Below are positions 13,096-17,106 of a stretch of 17,106 nt of DNA, piece after piece. Numbering within the stretch: the stretch's first letter is position 1; each line of letters opens with the position of its first letter. Source of the DNA: Prevotellaceae bacterium (lineage in GTDB: Bacteria; Bacteroidota; Bacteroidia; Bacteroidales; UBA932); contig JAITAP010000129.1 in NCBI GenBank assembly GCA_031284065.1, forward strand, positions 1 through 17,106, in the 5' to 3' direction. The position numbers and the translations under genes were made by a program. Below the pieces are notes generated by a model, which saw only the letters and a list, made by a program, of their open reading frames with translations, searched no databases and was not told the origin of the DNA.

Positions 13096-13398
13096 TTATT
13101 CTCGCTCTTTTATTGCTACCTTAATCCTGTCGCCAGCTTGCCTGTTGATTTTGTCCCTGATACCTTTCCGGACGCCAATAATATAGCAAACCGAACCGTC
13201 GGCGTTTTTGACGCCCATGTTGACAATACTCCCATCGTATGGTTCGCCGTCAAATTCGGCATGAACTTTCACCCGACCCTTACCAAACTCGGCTCTCAGG
13301 TCATGGGGAAATTCAATGTAAGCGCCGTCTATACCAGAGACTTTTTTTATTTCCGCCTCAAATTCATATATTTTCTTACTATTATTCTCGCCTAACAT
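13096..13398 (-). CDS. DUF1905-domain protein
   Basis: 100 residues. ATG at 13398, preceded by A-rich leader within a repeated 20-bp word. The sequence carries the DUF1905 pattern: YEFEAEI near the start, GAYIEFPHDLRAEFGKGRVKV, FDGEPYDGSIV, then YIIGVRKGIRDKI and a final GDRIKVAI. DUF1905 is a small beta-rich domain of unknown function found alone or fused to YdeI-type domains; no biochemical role is claimed. It is intact and of normal single-domain length. It lies just upstream of the AlbA_2 remnant (2-nt gap) and 134 bp after the TerC gene on the same strand. Together with the AlbA_2 remnant it is bracketed by a 20-bp direct repeat, suggesting the pair arrived or moved as a unit. Confidence 0.8.
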   Translation of the reverse strand: MLGENNSKKIYEFEAEIKKVSGIDGAYIEFPHDLRAEFGKGRVKVHAEFDGEPYDGSIVNMGVKNADGSVCYIIGVRKGIRDKINRQAGDRIKVAIKERE

Positions 13399-13416
13399 AA
13401 TTTGCAGGTTTTTATA

Positions 13417-13526
13417 TCGGTCAATTTTTTAGCGCACAGATTGCACAGGGAAAACGGATTTACTCGGATTTTACGCACTCTCCGGCGGCGCAATTTTTTC
13501 AGGCCTGCGCGCCAACGTACAGCAAC
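13417..13526 (-). repeat. Second copy of the ATPase-downstream repeat, after the TerC gene
   Basis: The 134-bp gap between the TerC stop and the DUF1905 start resembles the sequence around the ATPase stop. 13505-13526 matches 11958-11979 at 18 of 22 positions. Words such as CAATTTTT, GCGCAGATT-like and GATTTAC recur in the same order and orientation. In the first copy this element overlaps the last codons of the ATPase gene; here it is wholly non-coding. Confidence 0.55.
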
Positions 13527-13532
13527 ACGATG

Positions 13533-14315
13533 CTACCGTTTCTTCTTTTTCATTCTTAGGTTCAACGTTTCCACGCCCAGCGAAAACAGGATGGCAAAGT
13601 AGATGTAGCCTTTGGGTATTTCGCCAACCGTATTTCCAAGAATGGTCAGGCGCGCCAAGTGCCCCGCCTCTACCAGCAGCGTTACGCCAATGAGTATCAG
13701 GAACGACAGCGCCAGCATCTGCACCGTGGGGTGGTTGTTGACAAACTTGCTGACCGGCGCCGAAAAAAACAGCATAATCAGCACCGTTACCACAATGGCT
13801 GCAACCATTATCGCCATAGCGCCGGCGTACCCAAACGTCGTGAAGCTCACCATCCCAATGGCGGTCAGCACGCTATCCATAGAAAACACCAAGTCGAGCA
13901 AAAATATTTGCACGATAATCATCGCCGTGCTGCCGGTTTTCGCTTTCACCGCCGGAGCGTCGTCCTTTGCCTCCAGCTTGTGGTGTATTTCGCTAACGCT
14001 TTTGTACAGCAGAAACAATCCCCCCAGCAGGATGATAATACTCTGCCCGTTGACCGTAAACGACATCCACCCGCCCGCCGCCGTGAGCAAGGGTTGCGTC
14101 AGCCTAATCAGCAGCGACACGCCAAACAGCAGGGCAATTCGCCCCAGCATCGCCAACAGCAAGCCCGCTTTTCGAACCTTTGCCTGCCTGTTCTTCGGCG
14201 CATTGCCGGACATAATCGACAGGAAAATAATGTTGTCGATTCCCAGCACAACTTCCAGGAATACCAGCGTCAAAAACGCTATCCACGCATCGGGGTTGAG
14301 AAAAATGTGTTGCAT
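13533..14315 (-). CDS. TerC-family integral membrane protein
   Basis: 260 residues starting at the ATG at 14315. Several long hydrophobic segments (about seven) fit the TerC fold. The two family hallmarks are present: FLEVVLGIDNIIFLSI near residue 20 and DLVFSMDSVLTAIG near residue 140, whose acidic residues are thought to bind a metal ion. A basic tail (RMKKKKR) ends the protein. TerC-family members act in the inner membrane in metal-ion homeostasis, often Mn2+ export, or in tellurite-resistance clusters; no other ter genes are nearby, so a stand-alone metal-efflux role is the better guess. It is inserted between the wrecked AAA ATPase gene and DUF1905, all co-directional, within what was probably a continuous ABC-transporter operon. 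Confidence 0.92.
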   Translation of the reverse strand: MQHIFLNPDAWIAFLTLVFLEVVLGIDNIIFLSIMSGNAPKNRQAKVRKAGLLLAMLGRIALLFGVSLLIRLTQPLLTAAGGWMSFTVNGQSIIILLGGLFLLYKSVSEIHHKLEAKDDAPAVKAKTGSTAMIIVQIFLLDLVFSMDSVLTAIGMVSFTTFGYAGAMAIMVAAIVVTVLIMLFFSAPVSKFVNNHPTVQMLALSFLILIGVTLLVEAGHLARLTILGNTVGEIPKGYIYFAILFSLGVETLNLRMKKKKR

Positions 14316-14340
14316 GTTTTATTATTTACTTCGGTTATAC

Positions 14341-14809
14341 TCAATTGCTCATCACGTTGTCAGCCACGTCAAGCGTGAGGATTACGCCCTTTTCCAGCGA
14401 ATACGCCTCAAACGCTTCCATTAACCCGTCAACTTCACGCTTTTCCGGTTGCGCATTTTCAAAAACCGCGCATACTTGCAGCGTTTCGCTCATGCGGTAA
14501 TCATCCCGTCAGCTCGTTTCGAGCCATAACATTTTTATACGGAATATTTTCAAACAGACGCTTCAGCGTATCAGGCTCTTTGGTGCGCACAAAAGCGGGA
14601 AATACCCCCGTCGTAAAATATTCATTAAACAGCGTTTTCAGCTGCGCACGCTCAGCTATTCCGTATGTATTTTGCAGCAACGCCTGCTGATTCCCGAATA
14701 TCAGAAACTCCTTGCAGGAAAAGGGATACAGCTCGTGCCGGACGTATCTGCCGGATAGAAGTTTTTTGCTAAAACTCACTATTCTCAATAGAAATTTTTG
14801 GCGGCTCAC
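14341..14809 (-). pseudogene. Decayed AAA ATPase (DUF4143-type) gene
   Basis: Two fragments in different frames. Fragment 1 (14501-14809, 102 codons from a GTG overlapping the permease stop) resembles the middle of DUF4143-type ATPases: SFSKKLLSGRYVRHELYPFS where functional members have a S-S-K-L-L-S...ELFPFSF segment, then FNEYFTTGVFPAFV and a stretch like FNDIVYRDVV. Fragment 2 (14341-14493, shifted by one base) has the characteristic C-terminus: LQVCAVFENAQPEKREVDGL then EAYSLEKGVILTLD. The Walker A and B N-terminal part and roughly 150 residues between the fragments are missing, compared with a usual length near 380-400. The gene is non-functional. Such ATPases often behave as mobile accessory genes, so this may be the scar of an insertion. 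Confidence 0.75.
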
Positions 14810-16026
14810 TTTCTTATTGCCTCCAGCGGGTTCAATTTCAGCGCTTTTCTTGCCGGGTAGATGGCGGAGAGAATCCCCGCAATGACGACCAGCACAAGAA
14901 TCTCTACGAACATTTCGAGGCTCAACACCGGATAGACGATAGACCCGAACCCAAAATCCTCAAACATGTCTTCTATCATGAAGCTCAAGTCTATCCCGCT
15001 TTGCATGAAGGGCACAATGGCGGCAACGCTCGCCGCTATCCCCGCAAGGCTCCCCAGCAGGGTCAAAAAAACGGTTTCCAGCATAACCATACGGAATATT
15101 TTCCCTTTGCTCATCCCGATTGCGCCGAGCATACCCAGCTCGCGCGTGCGCTCCAGCACCGCCATCAGCATGGTGTTGATGATGCCAAACGACATGGCAA
15201 ACAAAAAAATAGCGTTGATGATTATCGCAAACATTTCTATCATCCCCAGGCTCATCGACAGCACGGGGTTGATTTCGTCCCAGCTCTGCACGTCCAGCGC
15301 GGGGAACAGGGCTTTGACTTGCGGCGCAACGATGCTACAGGTTTCCAAGTCGGCGACTTTTATTGCCGCCTCGTGCGCCGCCCCGTCCGGCAGGCCGGTG
15401 TACGCAAAAATATCATCGCGGCGCACAAAAACAGTCCCCTCGTCAAATGCCGCGTTGGTGGTTTTGTAAATGCCGCAGACGCGGAAGGCGATGCTCTGCA
15501 TTTCCCCCGTGGCGTCCTGAAAGGTGAACACGATTTTCGATTTCAGCTTCACCTTCAGCTTTTCGGCAATTTTCCGGCTGATAACGATGGCCATTCGCGC
15601 CTCGCCGGGGAGAAACGCGCCCAGCGTGTCCGGAATTTGCTTCCACACGGTGGATATGGCCTTTTCCTCTTCGACGTTCACGCCCTTTGCCGTTACGCCG
15701 ATGGCGTTGTTTGCCGAAGCCAACATGCCCGACAGCTTGAGGTGGCAGGACACGGAGGCGGGCAGCCCCGACTGCGCGATTTTTTCTTTCACCTGCCCCT
15801 CCATAAAGAAGGCGTTTACGTCGCCGTTGGACAGAAACGCCGTGTCGTGTATCTGCACGTGCGACAAGTACGTGTCTATATCGCTGTTTACTGTGGCGAC
15901 CATCCACCCGCTCATGAAAGCCGACAGGTAAAAGCCTGCAAACAAGCCAATCCCTATTGCTCCCAGAATGACGCCGCTCCGTACCTTGTTGCGCCAAATG
16001 TTTTTCCAAGCCAAAGTTGCTACCAT
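14806..16026 (-). CDS. FtsX/LolE-type ABC transporter permease
   Basis: 406 residues from the ATG at 16026; a TTG three codons upstream (16035) is possible but less likely. It starts MVATLAWKNIWRNKVRSG, the usual amphipathic elbow, then TM1 (GVILGAIGIGLFAGFYLSAF). A periplasmic MacB-PCD-like domain follows (about residues 45-265), then TM2, the coupling-helix region ERTRELGMLGAIGMSKGKI, TM3 and TM4. It ends AIYPARKALKLNPLEAIRK, a common FtsX-family terminus. The gap to the other permease is 12 bp, so the two are co-transcribed and likely form a heterodimer driven by the LolD-type ATPase. The substrate is unknown; extraction of lipoproteins or other hydrophobic envelope molecules is the family's usual work. 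The stop codon overlaps the GTG of the decayed AAA ATPase fragment. Confidence 0.9.
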   Translation of the reverse strand: MVATLAWKNIWRNKVRSGVILGAIGIGLFAGFYLSAFMSGWMVATVNSDIDTYLSHVQIHDTAFLSNGDVNAFFMEGQVKEKIAQSGLPASVSCHLKLSGMLASANNAIGVTAKGVNVEEEKAISTVWKQIPDTLGAFLPGEARMAIVISRKIAEKLKVKLKSKIVFTFQDATGEMQSIAFRVCGIYKTTNAAFDEGTVFVRRDDIFAYTGLPDGAAHEAAIKVADLETCSIVAPQVKALFPALDVQSWDEINPVLSMSLGMIEMFAIIINAIFLFAMSFGIINTMLMAVLERTRELGMLGAIGMSKGKIFRMVMLETVFLTLLGSLAGIAASVAAIVPFMQSGIDLSFMIEDMFEDFGFGSIVYPVLSLEMFVEILVLVVIAGILSAIYPARKALKLNPLEAIRK

Positions 16027-16038
16027 AATGCTCAATTT

Positions 16039-17106
16039 TTATTTTTCAACTAATTTTAATTTCAAGATTTTCCGTACCGGGTAAATTGTCGATACCACCG
16101 TGATGGCAAGTATCATCAAGATTTGCCGGATAAATATGGCGGCGTCGGTGGACGTTGGCAGCGTTGGCTCCATGCCGTAGCTGCTGTACGATTCTGCCAT
16201 TGTGCCGGTCAACTCGATGGGGTGAAGCGCGAACACGTGCGCTATGGGCACGGAAACGGCAATCGCCGCCGCCACGCCAAGCAGCGACATGGCGAGCAGC
16301 TCGAGGCTCACCATGCCGGCAAGGCGCGGGCGCTGCATACCGAGCGAAACAAGCATCCTGAACTCCCGCTTCCTTTCGTTGGTCAGCATGATGACCGTGC
16401 CCAAAATCCCAAAGCCCACTATCAGGTACAGGATGTACAGCATCATGTTGCTGAAAGCCTTGTCCGTTGCCGCAGTTTGCAGGAGACGCTCCATCGTAAA
16501 ATGCCATGAGTACACGTTCAGCGCGCTTGTATCCACTATGCCCTCAATGGACTGTATGGTTTTGCCCAAAAGGTCGTTGTCTTTGACGGCGATGAGAATA
16601 CCGCTGTAGCCGTTGGGCATGTCGATGAGCCCTTGTGCCGACGGCAGCGTTATGTAGGTCATGCCGTTGTCCATTTCGCTGGTTATCATTTTCAAAATGC
16701 CCCGCACGGGGAACAGCCCCGCCGCGCTCGCGCCGTGGTATCCCTGCCCGATGAACGCCAGCGTGTCGCCAACGTCTATCCGGAGGTACTTGCTCAGCCC
16801 TTCGCCAATCAGCACGCCGTTGTCGGCTTCCGAAAGGTACTCGCCCCGGACAAGGCGGATGGGCAGGTTTGACTTTGCCGCCTCCTGCCTGGGCGAAATG
16901 CCGATGACGGCAACCCCTTTGGTTAGCAACCCAAACGAGGCCATAGCAAAGGTTTCTACGCGGGGCGAAACATTTTCAACATTCTCAACCGTTTCGAGGC
17001 GGGCAATAGTTTCCGCGTCGGCAAGCATGAAGTTGTCGGTAATTTTATCATCCCAGTACCCTTTGCCGTGTATTTGGATATGCCCCGTTTGCGTTCGCAG
17101 CGTATT
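16039..17106 (-). CDS. FtsX/LolE-type ABC transporter permease, N-terminus beyond window
   Basis: Open from the right edge; 355 codons plus stop are visible, with in-frame sequence upstream of the first internal ATG (17028). The visible start, GHIQIHGKGYWDDK, is periplasmic-domain sequence of this family, so the start codon and first transmembrane segment lie outside. The periplasmic domain runs to about 16500. It is followed by TM2 (MLYILYLIVGFGILGTVIML), the cytoplasmic coupling stretch NERKREFRMLVSLGMQ, TM3 and TM4, and a short end IYPVRKILKLKLVEK. Paralogous to the next permease, it is the likely partner subunit. It is the most upstream visible gene of the minus-strand cluster, so the operon promoter and possibly further genes lie beyond the window. 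Confidence 0.9.
   Translation of the reverse strand, partial: NTLRTQTGHIQIHGKGYWDDKITDNFMLADAETIARLETVENVENVSPRVETFAMASFGLLTKGVAVIGISPRQEAAKSNLPIRLVRGEYLSEADNGVLIGEGLSKYLRIDVGDTLAFIGQGYHGASAAGLFPVRGILKMITSEMDNGMTYITLPSAQGLIDMPNGYSGILIAVKDNDLLGKTIQSIEGIVDTSALNVYSWHFTMERLLQTAATDKAFSNMMLYILYLIVGFGILGTVIMLTNERKREFRMLVSLGMQRPRLAGMVSLELLAMSLLGVAAAIAVSVPIAHVFALHPIELTGTMAESYSSYGMEPTLPTSTDAAIFIRQILMILAITVVSTIYPVRKILKLKLVEK

Larger units (their letters stand above)
12696..13415 (-). repeat. 20-bp direct repeat pair (12696-12715 and 13396-13415)
   Basis: CATAATTTGCAGGTTTTTAT occurs identically at 12696-12715 and 13396-13415. The two copies are 700 bp apart and flank the DUF1905 gene plus the AlbA_2 pseudogene. 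On the minus strand the second copy supplies the leader and ATG of the DUF1905 gene. The first copy lies in the leader of the ABC ATPase gene, where the same ATG is followed after three codons by a stop. Confidence 0.85.

Noticed and set aside
13612..14424. 270-codon plus-strand open frame opposite TerC
   Set aside because: A shadow of the TerC gene, whose family motifs lie on the minus strand.
15001..16053. 350-codon plus-strand open frame opposite the permease
   Set aside because: His/Arg/Gln-rich antisense translation with no membrane or domain pattern; the minus-strand permease is unmistakable.

Overview
The window looks like a chromosomal segment of a Bacteroidota bacterium, most likely of the order Bacteroidales. 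The grounds are a type IX secretion (T9SS) C-terminal sorting domain on a giant surface protein, an adjacent PorP/SprF-family outer-membrane protein, a promoter of the Bacteroidota TTTG / TAnnTTTG type, weak Shine-Dalgarno signals, and remnants of gene families common in this order (AlbA_2-domain proteins, DUF4143-type AAA ATPases). No rRNA, tRNA, CRISPR array or transposase was seen.

Layout. Bases 1-1053 are non-coding and very repeat-rich: GC-rich direct and palindromic repeats, a symmetric hairpin-forming element with 31-bp perfect arms, then two AT-rich tandem-repeat arrays around a promoter. Two plus-strand genes follow, 3 bp apart. The first is a 2737-residue secreted protein: signal peptide, IgGFc-binding-like N-terminal domain, about 20 Ig-like domains and a type B T9SS sorting domain. 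The second is a PorP/SprF-like protein. Together they form a typical 'giant type B cargo plus dedicated PorP/SprF' pair, in which the OM protein probably helps secrete or anchor the cargo. Bases 10282-10694 are a gene-free mosaic of short interspersed hairpins and repeats where the two convergent halves meet.

Everything from 10695 to the right edge is on the minus strand. Reading in the direction of transcription: a 5'-truncated FtsX/LolE-type permease running off the window edge, a second complete permease, the wreck of a DUF4143-type AAA ATPase gene, a TerC-family membrane protein, a DUF1905 protein, a nonsense-mutated and truncated AlbA_2 gene, a LolD-type ABC ATPase, and a beta-barrel outer-membrane protein with a DUF1302-like motif. 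The two permeases, the ATPase and the OM protein look like one envelope export system (lipoprotein- or lipid-related). About 2.1 kb of unrelated, partly decayed genes now separates the permeases from the ATPase.

The most noteworthy items are: the exact 1341-bp (447-codon) spacing of a five-Ig-domain super-repeat in the giant protein; the symmetric palindromic element near the left edge; the tandem repeats around the giant gene's promoter and leader; and the interrupted ABC operon with its three recognisable decay products and flanking repeats.
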